Below, in pieces: positions 7,968 to 16,442 of a DNA stretch of 64,000 bases. Where the stretch lies: contig CAJUDO010000004.1 in NCBI GenBank assembly GCA_910585405.1, positions 62,001 to 126,000 on the forward strand, written 5' to 3'. The notes under the pieces are model-generated. The model searched no databases. It was not told where the DNA came from and worked only from the letters and a program-made list of their open reading frames with translations. The translations under genes and the position numbers were made by a program. The DNA is from an uncultured Peptococcaceae bacterium (GTDB lineage: Bacteria > Bacillota > Peptococcia > Peptococcales > Peptococcaceae). Within the stretch, counting starts at the first letter, position 1; every line of letters begins with the position of its first letter.

Positions 7968-8969
7968 ATGACAGTTAAAATTGCAATCAATGGTTTCGGC
8001 CGTATCGGCCGCCTGTGTGTGCGAGCTGCACTGCAGCATGACGATGTGGAAATCGTGGCCATCAACAGCACATCCAACCCAGAAGGAACTGCGCATCTGT
8101 TCCAGTACGATTCCACCCATGGCACCTATAGAGGAGAAGTTTCCTACACAGAGGACAGTCTTGTCGTAGACGGCAAAAAAATTCGTTTATTATCCGACCG
8201 TGATCCCAAAAATCTGCCCTGGGGACAGCTGGGTGTGGATATCGTAATCGACAGCACCGGCAAATTCAAGAGCAAAGAAGATTGCCAGGTACATCTGGAT
8301 AACGGCGCAAAAAAAGTCATCATCACTGCGCCGGGTAAAAATGTCGATGCCACCATCGTAATGGGCGTTAATGAAGAAGTGTATACACCGGCAGACCAAG
8401 TAATCTCCAATGCATCCTGTACCACCAACTGCCTGGCGCCTGTTGTAAAAGTCATCAACAACAACTACACCATCAAACATGGCACCATGACAACCGTGCA
8501 TTCCTTCACCAACGACCAGAAAAATTTGGACAACCGTCACAAAGACTATCGTCGTGCCAGAGGCTGCACCCAGTCCATCATTCCAACCACAACCGGCGCT
8601 GCCAAAGCAGTGGGCGAAGTGATTCCTGCCATGAAAGGCAAATTGAGCGGTTTGGCTCTGCGTGTGCCGACTCCCAATGTCTCCCTGGTAGATGTGGTAT
8701 TTGAATTAGAAGAAAAAGTCACTGTAGAAGAAGTAAACGCATTGTTGAAACAGGCCAGTGAAACCGACATGAAAGGAATTCTTGGCTATTCTGACAAACC
8801 ATTAGTTTCCATTGATTACAACGGTGACAGCCGTTCCAGCATTGTCGATGGACTTTCCACGATGGTAATGGACGATACCATGCTGAAAATTTTGGCCTGG
8901 TATGACAATGAATGGGGTTATAGCTGCAGAGTTGTGGACTTAGCCGCTTATGTCGGAAAAAATATGTAA
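7968..8969 (+). CDS. gapB: Glyceraldehyde-3-phosphate dehydrogenase, GapB-like
   Basis: A 333-residue GAPDH interconverting glyceraldehyde-3-phosphate and 1,3-bisphosphoglycerate. The Rossmann motif NGFGRIGR is at residues 8-15; the catalytic Cys151 lies in SNASCTTNC and the base His178 in TTVHSF. The position after the second beta strand reads AINSTSNPEGTAHL rather than the NDLTD type; the usual NAD-selecting Asp is absent. B. subtilis GapB, an NADP-preferring enzyme, has a similar AINASYSAETLAHL, so NADP use is likely here. GGAGGG precedes the ATG. It stands alone between its own promoter and a bidirectional terminator, next to phosphoketolase, which also handles triose phosphate. Confidence 0.93.
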   Translation: MTVKIAINGFGRIGRLCVRAALQHDDVEIVAINSTSNPEGTAHLFQYDSTHGTYRGEVSYTEDSLVVDGKKIRLLSDRDPKNLPWGQLGVDIVIDSTGKFKSKEDCQVHLDNGAKKVIITAPGKNVDATIVMGVNEEVYTPADQVISNASCTTNCLAPVVKVINNNYTIKHGTMTTVHSFTNDQKNLDNRHKDYRRARGCTQSIIPTTTGAAKAVGEVIPAMKGKLSGLALRVPTPNVSLVDVVFELEEKVTVEEVNALLKQASETDMKGILGYSDKPLVSIDYNGDSRSSIVDGLSTMVMDDTMLKILAWYDNEWGYSCRVVDLAAYVGKNM

Positions 8970-9020
8970 TCTGTAACATGAAAAAATTCCACGTTTTTTC
9001 GTTATCTTGAATTCTACTAA

Positions 9021-9060
9021 AAATTCCCGCACACAGTTGTTACACTGTATGCGGGAATTT
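9021..9060. terminator. Bidirectional terminator between gapB and phosphoketolase
   Basis: Arms AAATTCCCGCA (9021-9031) and TGCGGGAATTT (9050-9060) with an inner ACAGT/ACTGT stem. The plus side runs into ATTTTATG and the minus side into TTTTTAGT, so it can stop both convergent genes. Confidence 0.8.
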
Positions 9061-9089
9061 ATTTTATGCTTCCTTTTACGCCACTTATC

Positions 9090-11441
9090 TTACCCGCGCC
9101 ATTTCCAGTCGGCTACCTCCGGCATGTCCACACCATATTCGCGAATATATTGGCTATGCTCCACCAATTTATCGTTCATTCCCTGTACAATGGCAGCACC
9201 TTTATATTGCAGAGACGGCACTAGTTTTACCGCCGCCATCACTAAATGGAACCTGTCGTTTTCATTTTGTACACGCATATCAAAGGGCGTAGTGATGGTG
9301 CCTTCCTCTTTATAACCCCGCACATGCAAATCCTTGTTAGCCCGTCTGTAGGTCAATTCATGAATCAACGACGGATATCCGTGATAGACAAAGAGAATAG
9401 GCTTATCCTTTGTAAACAACATATCATAGTCGGATTGGGACAGACCATGGGGATGCTGAGAAGTATCCTGCAAGCGCATCAAATCCACTACATTCACCAC
9501 ACGAATTTTTAATTCCGGCAATTTATCCCGCAAAATAGATACTGCCGCCAGTGTTTCCAATGTTGGCGCATCCCCGCAGCAGGCCATAATCAAATCTGGC
9601 TCTGCGCCCCTATCGTTGGAAGCCCATTCCCAAATGCCAATGCCTTGGGTGCAATGCCTTACAGCCTGCTCCATGGTCAGCCACTGGGGACGAAGATGCT
9701 TGGAGGTCACCAGCACGTTGATATAATTTCTGCTGCGCACACAATGGTCAAAGCAGCTCAGCAGACAGTTGGTGTCTGGCGGAAAATACATACGCACCAC
9801 ATCAGCCTTTTTATTGGCAAGATGGTCAATAAAGCCGGGATCCTGATGGGTATAGCCATTATGGTCCTGCTGCCATACATTGGACGACAGGATATAATTC
9901 AGCGAGGCAATATCCGCCCGCCAGGGCAGTTCTCTGGTCACCTTCAGCCATTTGGCATGCTGGGACGCCATGGAGTCCACAATACGGATGAAAGCCTCAT
10001 AGCTGTTAAAAATGCCGTGCCGCCCTGTCAGCAAATATCCTTCCAGCCAACCCTGGCAGCAGTGCTCCGACAGCATAGAATCCACAATGCGCCCTTCCTG
10101 TGCCAGATGCTCGTCACCCTCCATCATCTGCCCATTCCACACCCGTTCTGAAACCTCAAACACTTTATTCAAGCGGTTTGACATGGTTTCGTCGGGACCA
10201 AAAATACGAAATGTGGTTGGATTTAATTTTACAATATCCCGCACAAATGCACCCAATTCCAACATGTCCTGTGCTTCCACTACACCGGGAGCCGGCACCG
10301 CCAACCCATAGGCTCTGAAGTCTGGCAGCTTCAAATCGCGAAGCAACAGACCGCCATTGGCATGGGGATTGGCCGCCATGCGGCGATTGCCCTTGGGCGC
10401 CAGTGCTGCAATCTCCGGCAGCAGCTTACCCTCCCTGCTGAATAGCTCCTCAGGCTTATAGCTGCGCAGCCACGCTTCCAGGAGCTGCACGTGCTCCGGC
10501 TTATTCATGCTGATAGGCACCTGATGGGCGCGGAATGTATTTTCAATTGCTTTGCCGTCCACTTCTTTAGGCCCTGTCCAGCCTTTCGGTGTGCGTAAAA
10601 TAATCATCGGCCAAATGTAATATTCCGAACGGTTTCCCCCGCGCACAGCGTCCTGAATAGCTTTGATATCACTATAGGCCAACTCCAAAGCTTCGGCCAT
10701 CGCCTGATGCATATAGCGAGGTTCCGAACCTTCCACAAAGTACGGTTTCCAGCCCATACCTGCAAAAAATTGCCGCAGCATCTCATCAGGGGTGCGAGCC
10801 AAAATAGTCGGATTGGCAATCTTGTACCCGTTCAAATGCAAGATGGGCAGCACCGCACCATCTTTATCGGGATTAATAAATTTGTTGCTCTGCCAGGCAG
10901 TTGCCAGAGGACCGGTTTCCGCTTCTCCATCGCCGACCACGCAGGCCGCAATCAAGTCGGGATTGTCAAATACTGCACCAAAAGCATGGGCCAACGAATA
11001 GCCCAGTTCTCCGCCCTCATGAATCGAGCCGGGCACCTCCGGTGCCACATGACTGGAAATACCACCGGGAAAGGAAAATTGCTTAAACAATCTTTTTAAG
11101 CCGTCCTGGTCCTGACTGACATCAGGATATACCTCGCTGTAGCTCCCATCCATCCAGGACTGCGCCACCATGGCATTGCCGCCATGACCCGGACCGGACA
11201 GGTAAATCATATTCACATCATATTTGCAAATTAACCGATTGAGATGGGTATAAATGAAATTCTGTCCCGGCACAGTGCCCCAGTGCCCGACAATCTTTCG
11301 CTTTATCTGCTCTCGCGTCAGCGGCGTTTCTAAAAGGGGATTGTCCAGTAGATATAGCTGCCCCGCCGCCAGATAATTAGACGCACGCCACCATTGGTCC
11401 AATAGGGTAATTTCCTGTTCCGTCAAAATCTGATTCTGCAT
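9090..11441 (-). CDS. xfp: Xylulose-5-phosphate/fructose-6-phosphate phosphoketolase
   Basis: A 783-residue thiamine-diphosphate enzyme that splits xylulose-5-phosphate (and often fructose-6-phosphate) with phosphate into acetyl phosphate and glyceraldehyde-3-phosphate or erythrose-4-phosphate. Family hallmarks are GHWGTVPGQNF, GPGHGGNAMVAQSW, the cofactor-binding VGDGEAETGPLA and SFPGGISSHVAPEVPG. The longest frame starts 14 codons earlier, but GAGGAGG lies 7 bp before the ATG at 11439-11441, which gives the normal length. It is monocistronic. Together with the GapB-like enzyme it suggests a phosphoketolase shunt producing acetyl phosphate, hence ATP via acetate kinase (not in the window). 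Confidence 0.96.
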   Translation of the reverse strand: MQNQILTEQEITLLDQWWRASNYLAAGQLYLLDNPLLETPLTREQIKRKIVGHWGTVPGQNFIYTHLNRLICKYDVNMIYLSGPGHGGNAMVAQSWMDGSYSEVYPDVSQDQDGLKRLFKQFSFPGGISSHVAPEVPGSIHEGGELGYSLAHAFGAVFDNPDLIAACVVGDGEAETGPLATAWQSNKFINPDKDGAVLPILHLNGYKIANPTILARTPDEMLRQFFAGMGWKPYFVEGSEPRYMHQAMAEALELAYSDIKAIQDAVRGGNRSEYYIWPMIILRTPKGWTGPKEVDGKAIENTFRAHQVPISMNKPEHVQLLEAWLRSYKPEELFSREGKLLPEIAALAPKGNRRMAANPHANGGLLLRDLKLPDFRAYGLAVPAPGVVEAQDMLELGAFVRDIVKLNPTTFRIFGPDETMSNRLNKVFEVSERVWNGQMMEGDEHLAQEGRIVDSMLSEHCCQGWLEGYLLTGRHGIFNSYEAFIRIVDSMASQHAKWLKVTRELPWRADIASLNYILSSNVWQQDHNGYTHQDPGFIDHLANKKADVVRMYFPPDTNCLLSCFDHCVRSRNYINVLVTSKHLRPQWLTMEQAVRHCTQGIGIWEWASNDRGAEPDLIMACCGDAPTLETLAAVSILRDKLPELKIRVVNVVDLMRLQDTSQHPHGLSQSDYDMLFTKDKPILFVYHGYPSLIHELTYRRANKDLHVRGYKEEGTITTPFDMRVQNENDRFHLVMAAVKLVPSLQYKGAAIVQGMNDKLVEHSQYIREYGVDMPEVADWKWRG

Positions 11442-11494
11442 AAGCATCCTCCTCAGTGTCTCACAGATTTGATAACAACACATTTCCTGTTTCC

Positions 11495-11503
11495 ATTATA
11501 TCA
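11495..11503 (-). promoter_or_regulatory. Extended -10 promoter of phosphoketolase
   Basis: TGATATAAT on the minus strand is an extended -10 element about 55 bp upstream of the start; the -35 (TTGCTG, spacing 20) is poor, as is usual for extended -10 promoters. Confidence 0.5.
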
Positions 11504-11560
11504 TGATTTCCAGGAGAAAACAGCAATCTCCCCATTGAAAAATTGCAAGCTGTGCCATGC

Positions 11561-11593
11561 AAAAACAGGCAAACGAAAAGACCAATCTGCCTG
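11561..11593 (-). terminator. Terminator at the end of the murI operon
   Basis: CAGGCA and TGCCTG arms with a 16-base loop are followed on the minus strand by TTTTTGC. It ends transcription before the phosphoketolase promoter. Confidence 0.55.
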
Positions 11594-11682
11594 TGTCTGT
11601 CACACATCTGCAAATTAGTCCTTTTATGTCGGCAACTGTTTTTCCCGCTGCACTTTCTATTGGTAAGCATCGCGATTGCTTT

Positions 11683-11919
11683 TTACGCTTTTTCTGCCTC
11701 GGACGTTTCTTCTATCACATCCAGAAATTTGTTCATCAGCGGCAGACAGGTTGCCGCAAATACACCGCTGGCCAATACCCCTGTCTGTAATTTTTTCTTA
11801 CGGGATACGGTAAGCCCCAACACCACGCCAAGGGCCAGACAGCAAATTTTCAGCAATCCCATATCCAGTACACTCATACGATCTTTATAAATTTTCACAC
11901 TTTTCCATAAATGTAACAT
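11683..11919 (-). CDS. Small membrane protein, function unknown
   Basis: A 78-residue protein with one or two hydrophobic segments (about 20-37 and 47-63) separated by a basic SRKKK turn, which suggests a two-helix hairpin in the membrane. GAGGGAG precedes the ATG at 11917-11919. It is 35 bp downstream of murI and is probably the last gene of that operon. I do not recognise the family. Confidence 0.55.
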   Translation of the reverse strand: MLHLWKSVKIYKDRMSVLDMGLLKICCLALGVVLGLTVSRKKKLQTGVLASGVFAATCLPLMNKFLDVIEETSEAEKA

Positions 11920-11954
11920 ACGCGCTCTCCCTCTTCTCTTTTTAATTAAATGCG

Positions 11955-12731
11955 TTAATAAATAATCATCTCATCTAAACGCCGTAGCAGTCGCTCATAG
12001 CGCGAACGCTGCTGTTCTGCCAAACGGCCTGACATATAATACGTCACACGTCCTTGCCCCGTTTCCAGTAGCCCTTTTTCCGCCAGCACATGCTGCAAAT
12101 TTTTCACCGTTCCGTCACTGCCATCCAGCATGATAATTTCTTCTGGCAGAATTTTATGAAAGCTGTCCTTGAAATAGTTGAAATGTGTACAGCCCAGCAC
12201 AACTGTGCAATATTGCGCCAAATCAAAGGCAGACAACGTTTCCCGCAAATATGCCTCTGCCTGCCCATCGGTAAAATTCCCCTGCTCGGCAAACTCCACC
12301 AACCGCGGCAGCGGCAACAAATCCACCTGATGATGCTGGTCCACCTGATGCAGCAGATTTTGCAATTTTTCTTCCCGAATTGTCACCGGCGTAGCCGTCA
12401 CCAAGATGCGTTTAGTGCAATGGGTGTCATTCACCGCCGGTTTTACTGCCGGCTCCATTCCCAAAATGGGAAAACTGTAACGAGCGCGCAAATCTTTAAT
12501 GGCCACGCTGGTCGCCGTATTGCACGCCACCACCAAAGCCTTTACGCCCTGCTCGGCAATAAAATCCACTGCTTCCTGCACATATTGCTTAATTTCCTCT
12601 TTTGTCTTGCGGCCATAAGGCACATGATCTGTATCTGCATAATACAGATAATCCTCCTGAGGCATGGCCCGTTTCGCCTGATGCAGTACGGTCAGGCCTC
12701 CAATACCTGAATCAAAAAAACCAATCTGCAT
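11955..12731 (-). CDS. murI: Glutamate racemase
   Basis: A 258-residue cofactor-independent racemase making D-glutamate for peptidoglycan. It has the N-terminal FFDSGIGGLTVL, and the two catalytic cysteines in VVACNTATS and VLGCTHFNYF. The frame is open to a GTG three codons upstream, but that GTG overlaps the Shine-Dalgarno AAGGAGTG; the ATG at 12729-12731 is correctly spaced and is chosen. It follows the methyltransferase gene by 48 bp in the long minus-strand operon. Confidence 0.96.
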   Translation of the reverse strand: MQIGFFDSGIGGLTVLHQAKRAMPQEDYLYYADTDHVPYGRKTKEEIKQYVQEAVDFIAEQGVKALVVACNTATSVAIKDLRARYSFPILGMEPAVKPAVNDTHCTKRILVTATPVTIREEKLQNLLHQVDQHHQVDLLPLPRLVEFAEQGNFTDGQAEAYLRETLSAFDLAQYCTVVLGCTHFNYFKDSFHKILPEEIIMLDGSDGTVKNLQHVLAEKGLLETGQGRVTYYMSGRLAEQQRSRYERLLRRLDEMIIY

Positions 12732-12779
12732 CAATGTCACTCCTTACATGTTTACGTTTCTTTTTTATATCATTTCTTA

Positions 12780-13601
12780 CTATATTTCATCTTCTGCAAA
12801 ATCCAGCGGCTCGCCAAGTCCTGCATCCAAATCAGCATAACGCATGGGACGCGCCACAAATACCGCCCGATGATCTGTGGATGCTACAGCCTCCTCGCTC
12901 AATTCCCGATAAACGCCCAGCAGCTCCAGATTGCTGAAGTTCAGCCATAGTTTGAGTAACTCCAGCTCATAGAGCCGTTCTTCCTGATACATCGTTTCCC
13001 GCCGGTATAGGCCATTCTCACAGCGCTGAAAAAAAGTAATTTCCATCTGACAAATCTGCGTTTCCTGGTCAAAGTGATTTTCCCACATATATTCTACATC
13101 GGGGCTGTGCCAGGTGAAAATATGATCTCCTAGGTATTCCCGCAGCTTGTGCGGAGTTTGCACATCAAAAATCAGCACGCCGTTCTCCGTCAGCAAGCGC
13201 TCCACCGTATACAATACCGTCTGCAGATCTTCCGGCTCCGTAAGATGATTGAACACATCAAAGGTGGCGATTACCGCATCAAATTGCTGTTCGCCAGCCA
13301 ATATCTGTCCCAGCTCAGGGTCGGTGATATCCTGCTGCCGCCAGTCAACCGGCACGCCCGCCTCTGCGCTCTTTTTTTCAGCAATCTCCAGCATTTCCGC
13401 CTCATCATCCAGCGCCGTCACCTGATAGCCCATCTGCGCCAAGGGAATGGAAATATTTCCTGTCCCACACCCCAAATCCAACAGCCGCTTTCCCGGGCAA
13501 TGATGCTTTTTCAGCAACCCATCCAGATAGCGCGCCCATTGGGCATAATCCACATCTCTCATCAAACTGTCATATACTGCCGCGACTGTTTCATAAGCCA
13601 T
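12780..13601 (-). CDS. Class I SAM-dependent methyltransferase, substrate unknown
   Basis: A 273-residue protein. The SAM-binding motif I is LLDLGCGTGNISIPLA at about residues 40-55, followed by an acidic loop (ALDDEAEM) and the motif DAVIATFDVFNHL. This is the Methyltransf_25-like family often found beside rsfS in Firmicutes; the methyl acceptor is not known. The ATG at 13599-13601 is one base after the rsfS stop and is preceded by AGGTG, so the two are translationally coupled; an upstream in-frame GTG falls inside rsfS. Confidence 0.85.
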   Translation of the reverse strand: MAYETVAAVYDSLMRDVDYAQWARYLDGLLKKHHCPGKRLLDLGCGTGNISIPLAQMGYQVTALDDEAEMLEIAEKKSAEAGVPVDWRQQDITDPELGQILAGEQQFDAVIATFDVFNHLTEPEDLQTVLYTVERLLTENGVLIFDVQTPHKLREYLGDHIFTWHSPDVEYMWENHFDQETQICQMEITFFQRCENGLYRRETMYQEERLYELELLKLWLNFSNLELLGVYRELSEEAVASTDHRAVFVARPMRYADLDAGLGEPLDFAEDEI

Positions 13602-13602
13602 T

Positions 13603-13962
13603 CTATTCACCTACAAAAGCAGTGATATCTACTTCCGGACTGTCGCCCCACAATTTTTCCAAATTGTAATAAGCCCGTTCCTCCGGTTTAAAGATCTGTA
13701 CAATGACAACACCGTAGTCCAGCAAAATCCAACTGCCGCCCTGGTAACCCTCACGGCGCAGAATGCGTTCTCCCAATTCCTGCTCTGTCTTTTCTTCTAC
13801 AAAATCGCTCAATGCCTTGGTATGCGGCGTACTGGTCCCATTGCAGATTACAAAATAATCGGCAATGCCCGTCTGCGCATGGATGTCCAACACCTTGATA
13901 TCCATACCTTTTTTCTCATCCAGTGCTTTTACAATCTGCTCTACCAACTTTATGCTTTCCAT
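13603..13962 (-). CDS. rsfS: Ribosomal silencing factor RsfS
   Basis: A 119-residue Iojap/DUF143 protein that binds uL14 on the 50S subunit and blocks subunit joining in starvation. The core DYFVICNGTSTPHTKALSD and the C-terminal GSWILLDYGVVIVQIF and YYNLEKLWGDS are diagnostic. It sits directly after nadD-yqeK, its usual neighbour. Confidence 0.95.
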   Translation of the reverse strand: MESIKLVEQIVKALDEKKGMDIKVLDIHAQTGIADYFVICNGTSTPHTKALSDFVEEKTEQELGERILRREGYQGGSWILLDYGVVIVQIFKPEERAYYNLEKLWGDSPEVDITAFVGE

Positions 13963-14016
13963 AAAAAGCCTCCATTCTCTCTAAATTTCTCACACAAGAG
14001 GATACTGATACCTTTC

Positions 14017-15186
14017 TCAATTCTGATACTGGTCGCTGTGTTCCTCAATCAACCGGTTTCTCGCCGCAATGGACCATGGATGTAAATATCCGCCCTTTTG
14101 CAACTGAAACATAATCGTATGGTCCAATCCCGCCAACACACCCAAATTCAAATCCCGATAGGTAATTTGCCGCAGCGCATCCACACCTGGGAAATCCCGA
14201 TTGGGCTCGATATAATCGGCAATGTAAACCATGCGGGCCAGTTTCTTCATATCCGGATGCCCTGTTGTATGCCAGCGAATAGCCTCTAATATTGCTTCAT
14301 CTGTCACAATGCCCTGCTCCTGTAAAAGCCATGCGCCCACCGGACCATGCAACAGACTGGGTTGTAATAAATCAACTGCATCACCGTGCAAATTATGTTC
14401 CACAGCGATCTCCAATAAAGCGCTGCCCGACATTTCCCGCGCATAATCATGCAATAGTCCCGCCATGTAGGCACGCTCCACATCCCCATCAAACATTCCC
14501 GCCAGACGGGCTGCCGTATTTGCCACCCCAATAGAGTGGGTGTACCTTTTTACGGATAATCGGGTTTTTAGTATTTCTTTATAGCCTTCCACTTTTATTT
14601 CCATGCTGTTTTTCACCTCGTCGATGATCTCCAGAGGAATCATCTGCTCCATAGCCTGCTGCAGCGCTACCATTTTCCGCACCTCTGTAGAAGAAATGTC
14701 CAGCGCGTCAATCTCCAGATAAAGAATCCCGCCCTTGCGCTTCGCAGCTTCTTTCTTTAGTTTTTCCGGAACATGACCGACATATCCCGGACGGCTGGTC
14801 GCTACAAAATGGCATAAATCCAAAATCTCCTCCCAGCGGTACCAGGTATCCAGTTTTTCCAAAGAATCAGCGCCAGTCAGAAAATAAAATTCGCAGTCCG
14901 GCTCAGCCTTGTGCAGCGCCTTTAATGTATGATAGGTATAGGATTTTCCTTCACGCTCTTTTTCAATATCGCAGACACAGCACCAATTTTTCCCCCGGAG
15001 GGCTTGTTCCAGCCAACGGCGCCGTTTCTCATAGGGGCTGATGCGCCAATCCTTGTGCGGCGGATTGGCCGCCAGCACAAACCACACCTCGTCCAACTGC
15101 AACTTTTCTCTGCACTGCTCTGCCAGACGCAAATGCCCGTAATGCACCGGATCAAAGGTGCCGCCCAACAGCCCTATGCGCCTCAT
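14017..15186 (-). CDS. nadD-yqeK: Fused nicotinate-nucleotide adenylyltransferase and HD-domain phosphohydrolase
   Basis: A 389-residue two-domain protein. Residues 1-195 are NadD, with the nucleotidyltransferase start GGTFDPVHYGHL and ISSTEVRKM; it forms deamido-NAD from nicotinate mononucleotide. Residues 200-389 are a YqeK HD protein, with HSIGVANTAARLA, the HD pair in GLLHDYAREM and IRWHTTGHPDM; YqeK proteins hydrolyse symmetrical diadenosine tetraphosphate. In many Firmicutes these are adjacent separate genes; here they form one continuous frame with no stop. It overlaps proA by 4 bp (ATGA), so they are translationally coupled. Confidence 0.93.
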   Translation of the reverse strand: MRRIGLLGGTFDPVHYGHLRLAEQCREKLQLDEVWFVLAANPPHKDWRISPYEKRRRWLEQALRGKNWCCVCDIEKEREGKSYTYHTLKALHKAEPDCEFYFLTGADSLEKLDTWYRWEEILDLCHFVATSRPGYVGHVPEKLKKEAAKRKGGILYLEIDALDISSTEVRKMVALQQAMEQMIPLEIIDEVKNSMEIKVEGYKEILKTRLSVKRYTHSIGVANTAARLAGMFDGDVERAYMAGLLHDYAREMSGSALLEIAVEHNLHGDAVDLLQPSLLHGPVGAWLLQEQGIVTDEAILEAIRWHTTGHPDMKKLARMVYIADYIEPNRDFPGVDALRQITYRDLNLGVLAGLDHTIMFQLQKGGYLHPWSIAARNRLIEEHSDQYQN

Positions 15187-16430
15187 TTGCGAACCTGCCC
15201 ATTACCATTGACAATATATTTATAGCTGGTCAGCGCTTTCAGCCCCATGGGTCCTCTGGCATGCAACTTCTGGGTACTGATGCCGATCTCTGCGCCAAAA
15301 CCGAACTGGAATCCATCGCTGAACCGGCTGGAAGCATTCACATACACCACCGCAGCGTCCACCATCTGCTGGAACTGACGGGCATGACTGTAATCATTGG
15401 TTACAATCACTTCTGAATGCTTCGTGCTAAACCGGCGAATATGCCCAATAGCTTCGTCTATATTTTCTACTACCTTCACCGACAAAATCAAATCATGAAA
15501 TTCCGTAGCAAAATCTTCCTCTGTAGCCGCTTTGCTCTGCGGAATGTACTGCATCGTCTGCGGACAGCCCCGCAGCTCCACACCAGCCTGCAATAATTTT
15601 TCCGCCGCCATGGGCAAAAGCTGCTCCGCTATATTTTTGTGCACCAGCAATGATTCGGTAGCATTGCACACACCAGGCCGCTGTACCTTCCCGTTCAGAA
15701 TAATATTTACCGCCATATCCAAATCCGCCGTTTCATCCACATAAATATGACAATTGCCCACGCCCGTTTCAATCACTGGCACAGTGGCATTCTGCACCAC
15801 ATTGCGAATCAGGCCGGCACCGCCGCGGGGAATGAGTACATCCAAATAAGCATTGAGCTTCAGCATGGCGTTTACTGTTTCTCTGCTGGTGTCCTCCACC
15901 AGCTGAATGGACCCTGCAGGAATGCCAGCCTTTTCTGCCGCTGCGCTCAACACCGCAGCGATTTTGATATTGGACTGGATGGCGTCGCCGCTGCCGCGCA
16001 GGAGCACCGCATTGCCCGACTTTAAGCATAGCGCTGCAGCATCTGCAGTCACATTGGGACGGGCTTCATAAATCATGCCAATCACACCCAGCGGTACAGC
16101 GACCTTGCCGATTTGCAGATTATCCTTGTTCAGCCACATTTCTTCCACATACCCTACCGGGTCGGACAGCTCCGCCACTGCACGGATACCCTCTGCCATA
16201 TCCCGCACGCGGCCTTCTGTCAACAGCAGCCGGTCCAAAAACGCCTGAGGCTGCCCCTTTTCCTTCGCCCGCTGCATATCCTGTGCATTGGCAGCCAACA
16301 CCGCAGCCATTTCTGCTTCCAATGCATCTGCCATCGCCAGTAGGCCCTGGTTTTTCTGCTCCGTGGTCAACAATGCAAGCTGATAACTGGCCTCCCTGGC
16401 TCTGGCTCCTTTTTCCTCTAATTCTCCCAT
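15183..16430 (-). CDS. proA: Gamma-glutamyl phosphate reductase
   Basis: A 415-residue aldehyde-dehydrogenase-fold enzyme, the second step of proline synthesis, reducing gamma-glutamyl phosphate with NADPH. Recognisable are VPLGVIGMIYEARPNVTADA, the nucleotide-binding LRGSGDAIQSN and the catalytic cysteine in RPGVCNATESLL. An in-frame GTG three codons upstream overlaps AGGAGGTG; the ATG at 16428-16430 is spaced correctly. It is 12 bp downstream of proB. Confidence 0.96.
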   Translation of the reverse strand: MGELEEKGARAREASYQLALLTTEQKNQGLLAMADALEAEMAAVLAANAQDMQRAKEKGQPQAFLDRLLLTEGRVRDMAEGIRAVAELSDPVGYVEEMWLNKDNLQIGKVAVPLGVIGMIYEARPNVTADAAALCLKSGNAVLLRGSGDAIQSNIKIAAVLSAAAEKAGIPAGSIQLVEDTSRETVNAMLKLNAYLDVLIPRGGAGLIRNVVQNATVPVIETGVGNCHIYVDETADLDMAVNIILNGKVQRPGVCNATESLLVHKNIAEQLLPMAAEKLLQAGVELRGCPQTMQYIPQSKAATEEDFATEFHDLILSVKVVENIDEAIGHIRRFSTKHSEVIVTNDYSHARQFQQMVDAAVVYVNASSRFSDGFQFGFGAEIGISTQKLHARGPMGLKALTSYKYIVNGNGQVRK

Positions 16431-16442
16431 CACAGCCACCTC

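Noticed and set aside
11461..11670. 69-codon minus-strand frame upstream of phosphoketolase
   Set aside because: It spans the terminator and extended -10 promoter and has no ribosome-binding site.
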